A DNA stretch of 64,000 nt from Natrarchaeobius chitinivorans (GCF_003841505.1 NZ_REGA01000015.1:50527-114526), one strand, 5' to 3'; shown: positions 9,501 to 17,087, counted from the first letter of the stretch. Program-made: numbers and translations. The notes: generated from the sequence alone by a model not told the origin.

Positions 9501-10183
9501 ACTTCTTCGACGGGCTCGAGTCCCGATACGATCGCGGCTTCGCCCACGGCACAGCCGAAGACGGCATCGAACTGTCCGCCGTAGGCACCGTCTTCGATTC
9601 GCTCCCGGGAGGGGACGGTCCCGATCAGATCGAAGGCGTCGACGAGCGCATCGACGACAAGCGTTCCGTTGGTCGGGGCCTCGGAGTCGCCCTCCGCTAT
9701 CGCGATGCGGGCGAGATAGGCGTCGTGATTGTCGTTCGCCGGCGGATCGAACCGCGACAGAATCGACGACCGTTCGTCCGCCGTCGGTGCCTCGATCGAC
9801 GTGATCGCCGACCTCTCGAGGTAGTTCCTGAGCGTCCGGATCGTCGACGAGGGGTCCGTTCGGATTTCGCCTTCGCCGTCAACCTCGTCGATCATGGCCT
9901 CGAGTTCGTCGACCGCATCGAAGATCCCGTCCATCAGTTCGGGCGTGACGGAGATCCGCCCGCCACGGACCGCATCGAGGAGGTCCTCGATCGCGTGTGC
10001 GAGATCGCTCGCGGACTCGAATCCCGCCGCACCGCAGTTCCCCTTGAGGGTGTGTGCGATTCGGAAGATGTTCTCCATCGCCTCCTCGTCGTCAGGGGTT
10101 CGCTCGAGGCACAACAGCGCGTTGTTCAGCTGCGTGATCCGTTCTCGACTCTCCTGTACGAAATCGGTCCAGTACTCACTCAT
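6599..10183 (-). CDS. cheA: Chemotaxis histidine kinase CheA with very long acidic linker
   Basis: CheA autophosphorylates in response to receptors and passes phosphate to CheY and CheB. At 1194 residues it is far longer than most CheA proteins (about 650-700). P1 lies at residues 1-105 with the phosphorylated His44 in RIAHTLKGN; a small possible P2 domain at 130-245; an acidic low-complexity linker at about 245-810; P3 dimerisation from about 815; ATP-binding N box LVRNAVDHG near 935, G boxes DDGSG and GRGVGMD; and a CheW-like domain at 1065-1194. I start it at the ATG at 10183 because P1 begins there; it overlaps cheB by 8 nt. The linker includes a 9-residue tandem repeat. Confidence 0.95.
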   Translation of the reverse strand: MSEYWTDFVQESRERITQLNNALLCLERTPDDEEAMENIFRIAHTLKGNCGAAGFESASDLAHAIEDLLDAVRGGRISVTPELMDGIFDAVDELEAMIDEVDGEGEIRTDPSSTIRTLRNYLERSAITSIEAPTADERSSILSRFDPPANDNHDAYLARIAIAEGDSEAPTNGTLVVDALVDAFDLIGTVPSRERIEDGAYGGQFDAVFGCAVGEAAIVSGLEPVEEVSDFELVEVTEELAAASRAGSSEREPIETGTLTPDVDGADISSDEAMELGVDELLDEFDEFDDLDEKVKEVEADDDLGVFDEMGEAGSFDDLFEQAEGSLDEQESRSEDPIESGSESSDEPDASTPSDAGSSDDDEQVEDAEEVFAELKAEVDTVGFDELQDELAELEFDEFGDEEEVSMDELLGDEFEDETDGVDAHERDDDLEDVLVDPDDGADEVSDAKPAVEAEDVLGSPDVDTADTVVEAEDTVESTGLEDDHGHEPADVDDGSPKSDDAPEAAEATADDPDPELETEETDDLTEPDTAEIDEADTSEDPDELLDETEDGSTEDEAVEEETGDGAFEEETGDGAFEEETADGAFEDVEPPDTLEANSAEPDVSFDESEESTVSPVDGFEDDGFGQTDSGGFDEFDDSGAGGFEDVAGERSGFDDASNGFDESEDVGFGGADSAEFDDEFGSDDIGFDDSDGVEASVESDRSGEDAADSSDRSDSALEDANDSVDPLDLVDDADDSFEETFGDDAFEDVDDTEFGVGIDGFGSSDSETASSDRATDEPSAADEDVPRIVDEPSLDIPDITVPEPSDRPETSQKDDGIQSVRVDTDQVDELMTLVEGLVTSRVRLRHEVESDRDLGAIEAELDDLEGLTTELQETVMNVRLVPLETVVNRLPRIVRDIAREQDKDVSFEIRGEDVELDRSVLDRIRDPLVHLVRNAVDHGIEKPDERDAAGKPREGQIEVTASRTRDQVTITVSDDGSGLDPDRLRSEAVDAGVLSAAEADELSDEETAHLIFHSGLSTATEVTDVSGRGVGMDVVKRTIEEMDGTVSIDSQPGDGTTVTMTLPVSIAIDDVLFVQSGDEEFGVPTEAVQDVETAAAIETVDDERVFSTGDETYPVIDLDETLETPGRSANGDGVVVRIRDSVRPVVLHCDEVHGQQEVVVKPFEGFMGGVPGLSGATVRGRGKVVNIIDVTTL
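8421..8501. repeat. 27-bp tandem repeat inside cheA
   Basis: Three head-to-tail copies of a 27-bp unit. They encode a 9-residue acidic repeat of the form EETGDGAFE in the CheA linker; two copies are essentially identical and the third differs by a few bases. The unit keeps the reading frame. Confidence 0.85.
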
Positions 10184-11342
10184 CCGTCTCACCCGTAACC
10201 GCGTCGATGATTTCGTCGGCGAGGTCGCCCGCAGGGACGACGTCGTCGACGCAACCGGTCTGAATCGCTTGCCGCGGGATTCCAAAGACCGGACTCGTCG
10301 CCTCGTCCTGGGCGATGGTGTGGCCACCGGCCTCCTTGATGGCCTCGATCCCCGCCGCACCGTCACGACCCATTCCCGTCAGGACGACACCACAGAGTGG
10401 GTCCTCAACCCGGCGAGCGGCGCTTTCCATCGTGACGTCGATCGCGGGTTTGACGCCGTGGACGGGGTCGCCGTCGTCGAGACGCACTCGAACGTTTCCG
10501 CCGACGTTGTTCGTGATTTCGAGGTGGGATCCGCCCGGGGCGACGATCGCCTCCCCGGCCCCGATACGGTCGCCGTCGGCCGCTTCGCGGACGGCGTATT
10601 CACTGATCGTATCGAGACGTTCGGCGAACCGTCCCGTGAATCCGGCCGGCATGTGCTGGACGACCAGAAGTTTCGCCCCGAGATTCGCCGGGAGTCGGTC
10701 GAACACGCGCTCGAGAATCTTCGGACCCCCGGTCGATGCGCCGATGACGATCGTCGAATCGGTTTCCGGTTGCGTCGTGATGTCGACAGAGTGTGTGGAC
10801 GCCGCCGCCGGACCCGGTTGCGTCTCGACGGGGCTGGCGGTCGTCTCGGAGTTCCCTCCCGCCGTCTGCGTGGTCGAACCGGATGCGGTCGCCCGACCAG
10901 TCCGGATCGATCTTGCGGTCGATGCCGTGTGTGCGACCGCGAGCGAGGACACGTCAGCCTCCTCGAGCGCTTCGATCGTCTCGACGAGTTCGTCCGTCAG
11001 GTGGGCGATATTTCGCGCCCCCGATCCGTCTGGTTTCGAGAGGAAATCGACCGCTCCCCGCTCGAGCGCATCGAGCGTCGCTTCTGCTCCCCGTTTCGTG
11101 TACGCACTGAGCATAACGATCGGGGTCGGGTCCGATCGCATGATCCGATCGACGGCTTCGATACCGTCCATCTCCGGCATCTCGACGTCCATCGTCACGA
11201 CGTCCGGGTCGAACGTCGATACCATCTCGAGCGCATCGACTCCGTTTTCGGCCGTTTCGACCTCGTATCCAGCAGTAGTGAGTGCGTTGTCGATAACCAT
11301 TCGCATAAACCGGGAGTCGTCGACAACGAGTACTCGCGTCAT
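10176..11342 (-). CDS. cheB: CheB methylesterase response regulator
   Basis: CheB removes methyl groups from (and may deamidate) chemoreceptors once phosphorylated by CheA. The 388-residue protein has an N-terminal receiver domain (acidic pocket VDD at 8-9, phospho-Asp52 in VVTMDVEMP, Lys in FLSKPD), a serine-rich linker, and a C-terminal esterase domain with the triad: Ser in IGASTGGP, His in VVQHMPAGF and Asp in GMGRDGAAG. Its start overlaps the cheY stop by 4 nt and its end overlaps the start of cheA by 8 nt. Confidence 0.96.
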   Translation of the reverse strand: MTRVLVVDDSRFMRMVIDNALTTAGYEVETAENGVDALEMVSTFDPDVVTMDVEMPEMDGIEAVDRIMRSDPTPIVMLSAYTKRGAEATLDALERGAVDFLSKPDGSGARNIAHLTDELVETIEALEEADVSSLAVAHTASTARSIRTGRATASGSTTQTAGGNSETTASPVETQPGPAAASTHSVDITTQPETDSTIVIGASTGGPKILERVFDRLPANLGAKLLVVQHMPAGFTGRFAERLDTISEYAVREAADGDRIGAGEAIVAPGGSHLEITNNVGGNVRVRLDDGDPVHGVKPAIDVTMESAARRVEDPLCGVVLTGMGRDGAAGIEAIKEAGGHTIAQDEATSPVFGIPRQAIQTGCVDDVVPAGDLADEIIDAVTGETDE

Positions 11343-11701
11343 GCCGCAGCGACGTCCGTGAGGGCCTTTCTAACGCTCGGTTCCTCGAACGGTTTCGTAA
11401 CGTATCCATCGGCACCCGCCTTGACCGCCAGTTTCATCTTCTCTCGTTGTCCGACGCTCGTACACATTATCACCCGGGCGTTCGGATCGATCTTTTTGAT
11501 CGCAGCGGTTGCTTTGATCCCGTTGCATTTCGGCATCACGATATCCATCATCACGATGTCGGGATCGTGTTCTTTGTACAGTTTGACGGCTTCCGCGCCG
11601 TTAGTTGCCTCTCCAATGATGCGGTAATCCTGCTCTAGAATTTGGCGCAGTAGATTCCGCATAAAATGAGAGTCGTCCACGATGAGAACCCCTGTCGACA
11701 T
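11339..11701 (-). CDS. cheY: Chemotaxis response regulator CheY
   Basis: Stand-alone receiver domain of 120 residues, which when phosphorylated by CheA switches the archaellum motor through adaptor proteins. Key residues are visible: Asp9-Asp10, phospho-Asp53 in IVMMDIVMP, Thr81 and Lys103 in YVTKPF. A TATA element (11738-11746) lies about 37 nt upstream of the ATG, so a promoter probably starts here although cheW lies 141 nt further upstream on the same strand. A 4-nt overlap couples it to cheB. Confidence 0.96.
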   Translation of the reverse strand: MSTGVLIVDDSHFMRNLLRQILEQDYRIIGEATNGAEAVKLYKEHDPDIVMMDIVMPKCNGIKATAAIKKIDPNARVIMCTSVGQREKMKLAVKAGADGYVTKPFEEPSVRKALTDVAAA

Positions 11702-11737
11702 TCACTAGTACACCGACTGTTAGTACAAAAAGAACTA

Positions 11738-11746
11738 CTATAAATG
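11738..11746 (-). promoter_or_regulatory. TATA box of the cheY-cheR operon
   Basis: On the minus strand the sequence reads ATTTATAG about 37 nt before the cheY ATG, the right distance for a TATA box with a short leader. It stands in an A+T-rich stretch between cheW and cheY. Confidence 0.6.
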
Positions 11747-11842
11747 CTGTCTCCCGGCTATCAATAGTGATAACGAACGGAGACCGACGGTGACAGCGGT
11801 CCTCTCGGCGACTCTCGCGGGAAGAAGGAAACCCGTCCGGAC

Positions 11843-12652
11843 TCACTCGTCGCGGTGTTCGGGCGCCGTCTCCGAGATCAGATGACCGGAAGCCAACAGG
11901 AGTTTCTCGACGTCGACGAGCGGCGTCACCTCGAGGACGAGTTGGCGACTCCGATTCGCGTCGGCGCCATCGTTCGTCTGGATCTCCTCCAGAGGAGGCC
12001 GGTCACCCGATGCGGACGGCGGTGGTGACACCGCGTTATCGGCATCGACGGCTGGCATCGTTTTTTCGGCGTCGGCAGGCATCGCGTTCTCGGCGCCGGC
12101 GGCATCCGTACCGACGGCTGTGGACGCCGATGATCCGACTCTGTCACCGCGTCGTTCTCGTTCCTGTTCGACGAGTTTGTCGACGAGCGGGTGCTCGAGG
12201 GAATCGCTCGAGTATTCCCGGGATTCCACGTCATCAGGTCCCAGAACGTTACGTTCGGGAACGGCGTCGACGCTGAAGACGTCGTCGACCCGGGCTGCCG
12301 CCGACTGCTCGTCTGCGGGCGTATCGAAGACGAGCAACTGCTCGCGACCGTTCCGCGTTTCGGAGGTGGGGAAGTGTGCGGTGATGTCGAGGACCGCCGT
12401 GATCTCCCCGCGGAGATCGGTCATCCCCTCTATCGCTTCCGGCGTCCGTGGTACCCGCGTCAGATCGGACGGAACGTCCGTGATCGTCTTGACACTGTCG
12501 ACGGGTACCGCGAGCCGATGTTCTCCGACCCCGAACGACACGAACCGGACGAGTTCTTCGTCTTCGGCCGTCTCCGTCGGGTCCCGCGTCTGTCGATCGT
12601 CCGCAGCACCGATGTCGATGCCGAGTAGCTTCTCGGGGAGATCCGGAGCCAT
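11843..12652 (-). CDS. cheW: Chemotaxis coupling protein CheW
   Basis: CheW links CheA to chemoreceptors. The 269-residue protein has the family's SH3-like fold, beginning with VRFVSFGVGEHRLAVPVDSV and including MTDLRGEITAVLDI. It is longer than a usual CheW (about 150) because an acidic, alanine-rich insert of about 75 residues (roughly 170-245) separates the last strand (LVLEVTPLVDVEKLLL) from the rest. I choose the ATG at 12652, since a TATA box sits about 30 nt upstream and upstream residues are basic and unlike the family. It leads into the cheY operon. Confidence 0.92.
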   Translation of the reverse strand: MAPDLPEKLLGIDIGAADDRQTRDPTETAEDEELVRFVSFGVGEHRLAVPVDSVKTITDVPSDLTRVPRTPEAIEGMTDLRGEITAVLDITAHFPTSETRNGREQLLVFDTPADEQSAAARVDDVFSVDAVPERNVLGPDDVESREYSSDSLEHPLVDKLVEQERERRGDRVGSSASTAVGTDAAGAENAMPADAEKTMPAVDADNAVSPPPSASGDRPPLEEIQTNDGADANRSRQLVLEVTPLVDVEKLLLASGHLISETAPEHRDE

Positions 12653-12680
12653 CGTTCTTATTCGTCTATACGATTCCAGC

Positions 12681-12689
12681 GATAAAACG
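12681..12689 (-). promoter_or_regulatory. TATA box of cheW
   Basis: Minus strand CGTTTTATC about 30 nt upstream of the chosen cheW ATG; supports a nearly leaderless transcript and the choice of start. Confidence 0.6.
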
Positions 12690-12712
12690 TTGACTCTCCG
12701 CCGGATACTATC

Positions 12713-12775
12713 GTAGCCACTGAACGTCACCCCACACTCGATCGCCAGACCGATCGGCGATCGGTGTGAATCGTC
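12713..12775. repeat. Family A palindromic repeat, copy 1 (right end lost)
   Basis: Begins with GTAGCCACTGAACGTCA and runs to CGATCGGTGTGAATCG, matching copy A2 over the left arm and centre, but the right terminal arm (TTTCAGTTGTTACTATA type) is missing and is replaced by TCTCATACGGTTCACC, which resembles the end of family B. It sits between the divergent cheW genes, so it could affect their promoters. Confidence 0.7.
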
Positions 12776-12846
12776 TCATACGGTTCACCGCAAATTCCGC
12801 TGAAACGCCGTCAGGATACCCGATCTGGCGAACGGCCCCATCAAAA

Positions 12847-12855
12847 CACTTATTT
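12847..12855 (+). promoter_or_regulatory. TATA box of second cheW
   Basis: ACTTATTTC about 23-27 nt upstream of the ATG at 12874; compatible with a leaderless transcript. Confidence 0.5.
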
Positions 12856-12873
12856 CACACTCGAGTCGGGTAG

Positions 12874-13353
12874 ATGACGATGACAGCGCCCTCCAGTCGA
12901 GACGGTTCCGACGCCGACGCGGACCGGGCGACGGTCCTCACGTTCTCTCTTGCCGAAACGCGGTACTGCGTCCGGGTTGACGCGGTCGCGTCGGCTCTCG
13001 GCGTCGGCGATACGAGTTCGATCGATGCGGCCGACGACCCGTGGAACGCGGGTGCGACGACCGTCGACGACGAGCGCATTCGCGTCGTCGATCTCCGACG
13101 CGTTTTCGAACCGACGGCTCGCCTCCCAGACCGGTCGGAGACGCCACAACTGCTCGTTCTCACCGAATCCGACGAACGCGGACGTCGGTACGGATGGCTC
13201 GTCGACGACGTCGATACCACGAGAACGATCCGAACGGCCGACATAGCGCCCGCCCGAACGAGCGCCAGGTTCGTCGAGGGGAAACTCGAGGTCGACGGCG
13301 ACGACGTCACCTGGCTCGACGAGAGCGAGATGCACAACTACAGTAGCCACTGA
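12874..13353 (+). CDS. CheW-like coupling protein, divergent paralogue
   Basis: A 159-residue single-domain CheW-like protein divergent from the che operon. The fold is visible as ATVLTFSLAETRYCVRVDAV, an IRVVDLRRVF strand in place of the more usual G-I-V-P-V/I-DL, and a GWLVDDVDTT stretch. The conserved Arg of the CheA-binding face is hard to place, so it may be a specialised adaptor. The last residues (about NYSSH) and the stop codon are encoded by the first bases of repeat copy A2, which means that insertion of the repeat fixed the present C-terminus. Confidence 0.85.
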   Translation: MTMTAPSSRDGSDADADRATVLTFSLAETRYCVRVDAVASALGVGDTSSIDAADDPWNAGATTVDDERIRVVDLRRVFEPTARLPDRSETPQLLVLTESDERGRRYGWLVDDVDTTRTIRTADIAPARTSARFVEGKLEVDGDDVTWLDESEMHNYSSH

Positions 13354-13421
13354 ACGTCATCCCACACCCGATCGCGGGACGGATCGGCGATCGGTGTGTA
13401 CATCGTTTCAGTTGTTACTTT
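13340..13421. repeat. Family A palindromic repeat, copy 2
   Basis: About 82 bp with imperfect inverted ends: left GTAGCCACTGAACGTCAT, right CATCGTTTCAGTTGTTAC. The inner part contains CGATCGGTGTG and its near-complement. The left arm overlaps the last codons of the divergent cheW gene. Confidence 0.85.
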
Positions 13422-13471
13422 AGGAATTTACGCCGAAATCGAACCGTTCGAGTCGAACAAACTGGCGCTGA

Positions 13472-14245
13472 TCACTTGAACCCCGGCGGCGGTCCGTCGT
13501 TGTCGTCGTCCTCGACGTCGACGTCGAGGCCGAGTTCCTTTCGCTGTTCCTCGAGGCGCTTGACCTGTCGGTAGTAGTACCCGATACCGACGCCGCCGAT
13601 GGTGACGGCGATCACCACGAGCCCGCCGAACAGCGGGATGTCCTGAGCCCGGTAGAACCTGAGCGCAACCGTGCTATCCACCTGTTCCCATTGAATCCGT
13701 TCCTGATCGTCGACGACCTCTCGTTCGTACCCGCCCGGGTTGACGTCCCCGAACAGCAGGTTCGACGTTCGATACCCTTCCGGGATCGTCAGGTCGTACG
13801 ATCCGTCCACGTACGCAGGAAGCTGGAACGTTCGAGCGCCGGTGGAGCCAGAAAACGCGATCGTTCCGTTCCCGTCGGGCACTCGGACCTCGGTACTCGA
13901 ACGACTTTGGTCGACGTCGAGTTCCGAGCCGGTCAGTTCCGTCCCGTTCGGATACCAGTAGCGAACGCTGTGGATGTCGAGCGCTTGGTCCCGGAAGATG
14001 TTCGACCGGTACATCGACAGCTCTTCCGTTTCGTTCAGGTCGTAGACCGCACGGAACTCGCCGTTTCCGACCAGGCCGCCGCTTTCGATGTCGACGGCGA
14101 CGTCCGCGTCTCGGTCCCGCAGATCGTCGTACTCCTCGTCCCGGTCGAGTTCCTCGTCCGAGATGCCGCCGAATATCATCGAACACCCGGCCAACCCGAC
14201 GAGTAATCCGACCGCGACGACGGCGAGAACGAGACGCCTGTTCAT
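13472..14245 (-). CDS. Membrane-anchored lipoprotein-like protein (DUF5803)
   Basis: 257 residues. The N-terminus MNRRLVLAVVAVGLLVGLAGC is a lipoprotein signal with lipobox LAGC; the middle part is an extracellular beta-rich domain (FRAVYDLNETEELSMY, VRYWYPNGTELTG); one membrane helix near residues 205-230 is followed by a short charged cytoplasmic tail ending in PPPG. This matches the haloarchaeal DUF5803 family. I take the ATG at 14245, 1 nt after the stop of the DUF2110 gene, so the two genes and TFE form one operon. Function is not known. Confidence 0.85.
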   Translation of the reverse strand: MNRRLVLAVVAVGLLVGLAGCSMIFGGISDEELDRDEEYDDLRDRDADVAVDIESGGLVGNGEFRAVYDLNETEELSMYRSNIFRDQALDIHSVRYWYPNGTELTGSELDVDQSRSSTEVRVPDGNGTIAFSGSTGARTFQLPAYVDGSYDLTIPEGYRTSNLLFGDVNPGGYEREVVDDQERIQWEQVDSTVALRFYRAQDIPLFGGLVVIAVTIGGVGIGYYYRQVKRLEEQRKELGLDVDVEDDDNDGPPPGFK

Positions 14246-14246
14246 A

Positions 14247-14936
14247 CTAGGGGACGACACATCGGAGCTCTGCCGGGAGGTACTCGCCGACGCTCGCGAG
14301 CAGTCCCGGCGGATCGGTGTCGTCGGTACAGACGACGCTCTGTTCTAACAGGCCGAGACGTTCGACGGTGACGTAATCCTGGGCGTGTCCGGCGCGATTG
14401 AGCGTCGCCCGGACCTCCGCTCGCGTCGCGCTGTTGACGTTCAGTCTCCCGCTCCCCCGGGTCCACTCGAAGAGCCGGTCGCGTTCGGCGTCGGCGAGCC
14501 GGGACGGCTGGCCACCGTCGACGTCGTCGGATCCGCCGTAGACGAACCGCAACGGGACGTGCTGGACCAGACCGAATCGCTCCCGGACCTGAATCGCCGT
14601 CCCCGGGCCGAGCCCGAGTTCGTCGACCGGAATGCGTACCGCCTGCCCGGCGTCGAGGACGAACCCGTCCTCGTCCCAGGACTCGAGCGTGCCGACGTAG
14701 GTTTCGCCGGCCTCGAGATCCGGGACGATCTCGCCGAACTCCTCGCGGAGAACGTTGCGTGCGACAGTCGCGTCCTCGCCGTCGATCGTCACCGAAGGGA
14801 AGTCGTCGTGGCGCACCCCGAGTTCGAACTCGACGGCGAGTTCGCCGATCTCGTTGTCGACGAGCGACCGGAGCGAATCGAGCGACCGCTCGCGAGCGTC
14901 GCCGTCGACGTAGAGTTTGGTTGCGAGTACGACCAT
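14247..14936 (-). CDS. DUF2110 family protein
   Basis: 229 residues. Starts MVVLATKLYVDGDARERSLD, the archaeal DUF2110 pattern, and contains a likely S1-like or OB segment (ETYVGTLESWDEDGFVLDAG) and a C-terminal helix-hairpin-like region (LNVNSATRAEVRATLNRAGH). The gene follows TFE with a 1-nt overlap (TGATG), a conserved pairing in haloarchaea that suggests a role linked to transcription or RNA, though no activity is established. The ATG at 14936 is chosen over earlier in-frame starts, which lie inside the TFE gene. Confidence 0.88.
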   Translation of the reverse strand: MVVLATKLYVDGDARERSLDSLRSLVDNEIGELAVEFELGVRHDDFPSVTIDGEDATVARNVLREEFGEIVPDLEAGETYVGTLESWDEDGFVLDAGQAVRIPVDELGLGPGTAIQVRERFGLVQHVPLRFVYGGSDDVDGGQPSRLADAERDRLFEWTRGSGRLNVNSATRAEVRATLNRAGHAQDYVTVERLGLLEQSVVCTDDTDPPGLLASVGEYLPAELRCVVP

Positions 14937-15460
14937 CAGGCGTCCGCGTCGATGTTGAGTTCGTCCTCGAGCGCGGCGAGGCGGTCGTCCATCGCGTTGA
15001 CGAGCCTGTCGTTGTCCATCGATTCGAGCGGCGATCCACACTCCGGACACTCGAACCCGAAGTCCATCGCTTCGCCGAACTCGAAGCGGATCGAACAGAT
15101 CTCACAGAGGTAGAACTCGTGATTTCGCTCGTACTCCTGTCGGTCCTCGAGGGCGTCGTGGAGGCGGTACATCTCCTCTTCTAGGTTCTCCGGGATGTTG
15201 TCGTACTCGAACGTCCAGAGGTAGGTGAGCCACCCCGAATCCTCGTCGCGCAGCCGTCGGTAGCTGGCGAGGTCGTTCTCGTACAGAATGAATAGCGCCC
15301 GGCGCACGTCGTTCAACTCGAGGTCCAGTTCCTCCGCGAGTTCCTCGTCGGTCACTTCCCCGTCCGGCGGCGCGGCCGCGACGGGCATCCCCTTGGGACC
15401 GACCAGCTCGTGTAGGTACTTCTGGATGACCGGATCCTCGAGCAGGTCCTCAAAAGCCAT
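14936..15460 (-). CDS. tfe: Transcription factor E (TFIIE alpha homologue)
   Basis: TFE helps open promoter DNA and stabilises the archaeal RNA polymerase-TBP-TFB complex. The 174-residue protein has the expected two domains: an N-terminal winged helix (VTDEELAEELDLELNDVRRA, residues 36-55) and a C-terminal zinc ribbon with C-x2-C ... C-x2-C (CEICSIRF and CPECGSPL, about residues 118-145). It heads an operon with DUF2110 and DUF5803. A possible TATA element (CTTAATGG on the minus strand, near 15485) lies about 27 nt upstream. Confidence 0.97.
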   Translation of the reverse strand: MAFEDLLEDPVIQKYLHELVGPKGMPVAAAPPDGEVTDEELAEELDLELNDVRRALFILYENDLASYRRLRDEDSGWLTYLWTFEYDNIPENLEEEMYRLHDALEDRQEYERNHEFYLCEICSIRFEFGEAMDFGFECPECGSPLESMDNDRLVNAMDDRLAALEDELNIDADA

Positions 15461-15551
15461 TACCTATCCGTAACGGCATGTAGCCATTAAGTCTTTTGAG
15501 GCGCTTCGACCATCCCCGCCGGTCGTCACGACGGATCGAACTGCGGTCGGC

Positions 15552-15637
15552 TGAGATGGATTACTGTACCTGGGTCCCGGCGCACCCACCGCCCGGGTCG
15601 CGGCTGGGCGGGCAATGACGTACAGCAATCCGTATGA
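15552..15637. repeat. Family B palindromic repeat, copy 1
   Basis: About 86-bp imperfect palindrome. Left GGATTACTGTACC, right GTACAGCAATCCGTATGA; inner arms are GC-rich (GGCGCACCCACC and the GGGCGGGC side). It lies between TFE and the amphi-Trp gene, ending 1 nt before the amphi-Trp stop codon. Confidence 0.8.
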
Positions 15638-15638
15638 A

Positions 15639-15893
15639 TCACCCGTCTTCGGACTTCTCGACCCCCCACTCCAGCGAAAGCGTGATCTCTTCGCGATCAC
15701 CGCCCAGCATCGGGGATCGTTCTTCGACTTCGATCCCGTACTCGACGATGGAGCTGGGCGAAAGCGTCAGCATCTTGTTTCCGACGCGAACCTCGGCCGT
15801 CCCACCGCTTCGAATCTCGCGGGCGAGCTCCTGGAGCAAGTCGGCTGCCTCGTCGCGCGAGACGTCCTCCTCGTAGTTCGTGGTTTCGCTCAT
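15639..15893 (-). CDS. amphi-Trp domain protein
   Basis: 84 residues. Matches the small amphi-Trp domain: an N-terminal helix with DEAADLLQELAREIRSGG, then strands VRVGNKMLTLSPSSIVEYGIEVEE, ending in the amphipathic strand with Trp (LSLEWGVEK). Proteins of this group are common in haloarchaea and their role is not established. A family B palindrome lies directly after its stop codon and another (copy 2) lies upstream of the gene, so it is bracketed by repeats. Confidence 0.85.
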   Translation of the reverse strand: MSETTNYEEDVSRDEAADLLQELAREIRSGGTAEVRVGNKMLTLSPSSIVEYGIEVEERSPMLGGDREEITLSLEWGVEKSEDG

Positions 15894-15957
15894 GGGTCCA
15901 GTGCCAACGGACGAACAGAAATAGTTTGGCTGCGAGCAGGCAGGCCTCGAGGCGGTG

Positions 15958-16046
15958 GCTGATGCGGTTTACTGTACGCCACCGCCGGCGAACCCGCCGC
16001 CCTGGTCGCGGGTGCGCCGGTACACAGGGGCAGTACTCCGTATGAG
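15958..16046. repeat. Family B palindromic repeat, copy 2
   Basis: Left CGGTTTACTGTACGCC, right GGGGCAGTACTCCGTATGA; inner arms GGCGAACCCGCC and GCGGGTGCGCCGGT. It lies between the small membrane protein and the amphi-Trp gene. Confidence 0.8.
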
Positions 16047-16077
16047 ACCGCGATCGGCGAGATTCGGCGGGGTCGAT

Positions 16078-16302
16078 TCACTCACCGCCTTCGGGAACGC
16101 CGTCGCCCCGAACCGTCCGCCACGCGACGACGAGGAAGACGACGACGAGCGCCAGCGTGAGGCCGCTGACGAGGCCCATCGCGACTGCGGACGGCAAGGT
16201 GTGACCGGTCGCGAGCAACCAGACGACGTTGAGAATGACGAGGACGGCTCCGAACATGTACCACTCTATCGCCGTCCGCGGCAGCGACGCGATCGAACTC
16301 AT
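16078..16302 (-). CDS. Small two-helix membrane protein
   Basis: 74 residues with two clear membrane helices (about 14-34 and 41-63), WYMFGAVLVILNVVWLLATG and GLVSGLTLALVVVFLVVAW, and a short charged tail. No named domain recognised. A GTG at 16308 would add two residues; the ATG at 16302 is preferred. It lies 30 nt downstream of aTrm56 on the same strand and is probably cotranscribed with it. Confidence 0.7.
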   Translation of the reverse strand: MSSIASLPRTAIEWYMFGAVLVILNVVWLLATGHTLPSAVAMGLVSGLTLALVVVFLVVAWRTVRGDGVPEGGE

Positions 16303-16332
16303 ACCCACAGTCCGTTCCGGAAGGGTGAAAAA

Positions 16333-16968
16333 CTATGCCGATTCCGGTCCGTTATCGTCCGTTTCGCCGTCACCGCCCGTTTCGCCGTCACCGCCCGTTT
16401 CCTCGTTCTCATCCGTTTCGCCGTTGCCGTCCGCCGGTTCGACTCGCTTTCCCGTCTCCATCGGGATCACGCGGCGGTCGGCCCCGACCCACTCGCGCTC
16501 GAGTTCCCGGCCCTCGAACAGCCGGTCGAGGAAGACGGCGAGTCCGGCGACCTCCGAGTGAGGCTGGTTCGTCACGCCTACGTTCCAGTCAGCCGCCTCG
16601 TAGACGTCGAAGGCGACCTTCTCGGAGCCGACCACGAGCAACAGCGGCTCGCCCTCGTCCCGATGGGCGGACCGGATGTCGCCTTCGACGTCCTGGATTC
16701 GCTCGCCGTACATCGTCAGGTGGACGACCCGCCCGTCCCACCCGCGGATGACCGCGTTCGGCGAGTCCGTCAGTTCGACCTCGAAGGGGCCGCCGAAGCG
16801 GTCGGTGATGTCGGCGACCGTCTCGAGGGACTGACCGGCGTTGTCCGGAAAGAGGACCCGGTCCGCACCGAGGGCGCGGGCCGTCAACCCGACGTGGGTC
16901 GTCATCCGCTCGTCCCGGCCGGGGCGGTGACCGAGTCGGAGGACGGCAACCTCCTGATCGTCGTGCAT
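16333..16968 (-). CDS. trm56: tRNA (cytidine-56-2'-O)-methyltransferase, aTrm56
   Basis: Archaea-specific SPOUT methyltransferase that methylates the 2'-OH of C56 in the tRNA T-loop. The sequence from VAVLRLGHRPGRDERMTTHV through LGADRVLF, then WDGRVVHLTMYG and LLLVVGSEKV (the trefoil-knot SAM site) and NQPHSEVAGLAVFLDR is characteristic. 211 residues; the last 35 or so are a Gly/Glu/Asp-rich tail with three near repeats of GGDGET, typical of haloarchaeal extensions. The start at the ATG at 16968 (MHDDQE) is preferred to a start 4 codons upstream. Confidence 0.93.
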   Translation of the reverse strand: MHDDQEVAVLRLGHRPGRDERMTTHVGLTARALGADRVLFPDNAGQSLETVADITDRFGGPFEVELTDSPNAVIRGWDGRVVHLTMYGERIQDVEGDIRSAHRDEGEPLLLVVGSEKVAFDVYEAADWNVGVTNQPHSEVAGLAVFLDRLFEGRELEREWVGADRRVIPMETGKRVEPADGNGETDENEETGGDGETGGDGETDDNGPESA

Positions 16969-17087
16969 GAAAGAACCCACTCGTGGTCAGGGTTAGGGGG
17001 TTTCGCTTTCGCCCCGACAGCCTTTTTCGCTCACCCCCGAATCACACAGTCGATGATCGTTCGTGCTCGAACGGGGTGTGGCGGATC

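Noticed and set aside
8723..10198. Open frame of about 490 codons antisense to cheA
   Set aside because: Antisense to the CheA linker and P1, biased composition, no recognisable motif; cheA itself is certain.
11601..11846. 81-codon minus-strand frame between cheY and cheW
   Set aside because: Overlaps cheY and its TATA box and has no start context or homology signal; treated as chance.
12765..12790. Possible half copy of family B next to A1
   Set aside because: Only about 15 bases match (TCTCATACGGTTCACC); kept as a remark under A1 rather than as a separate copy.
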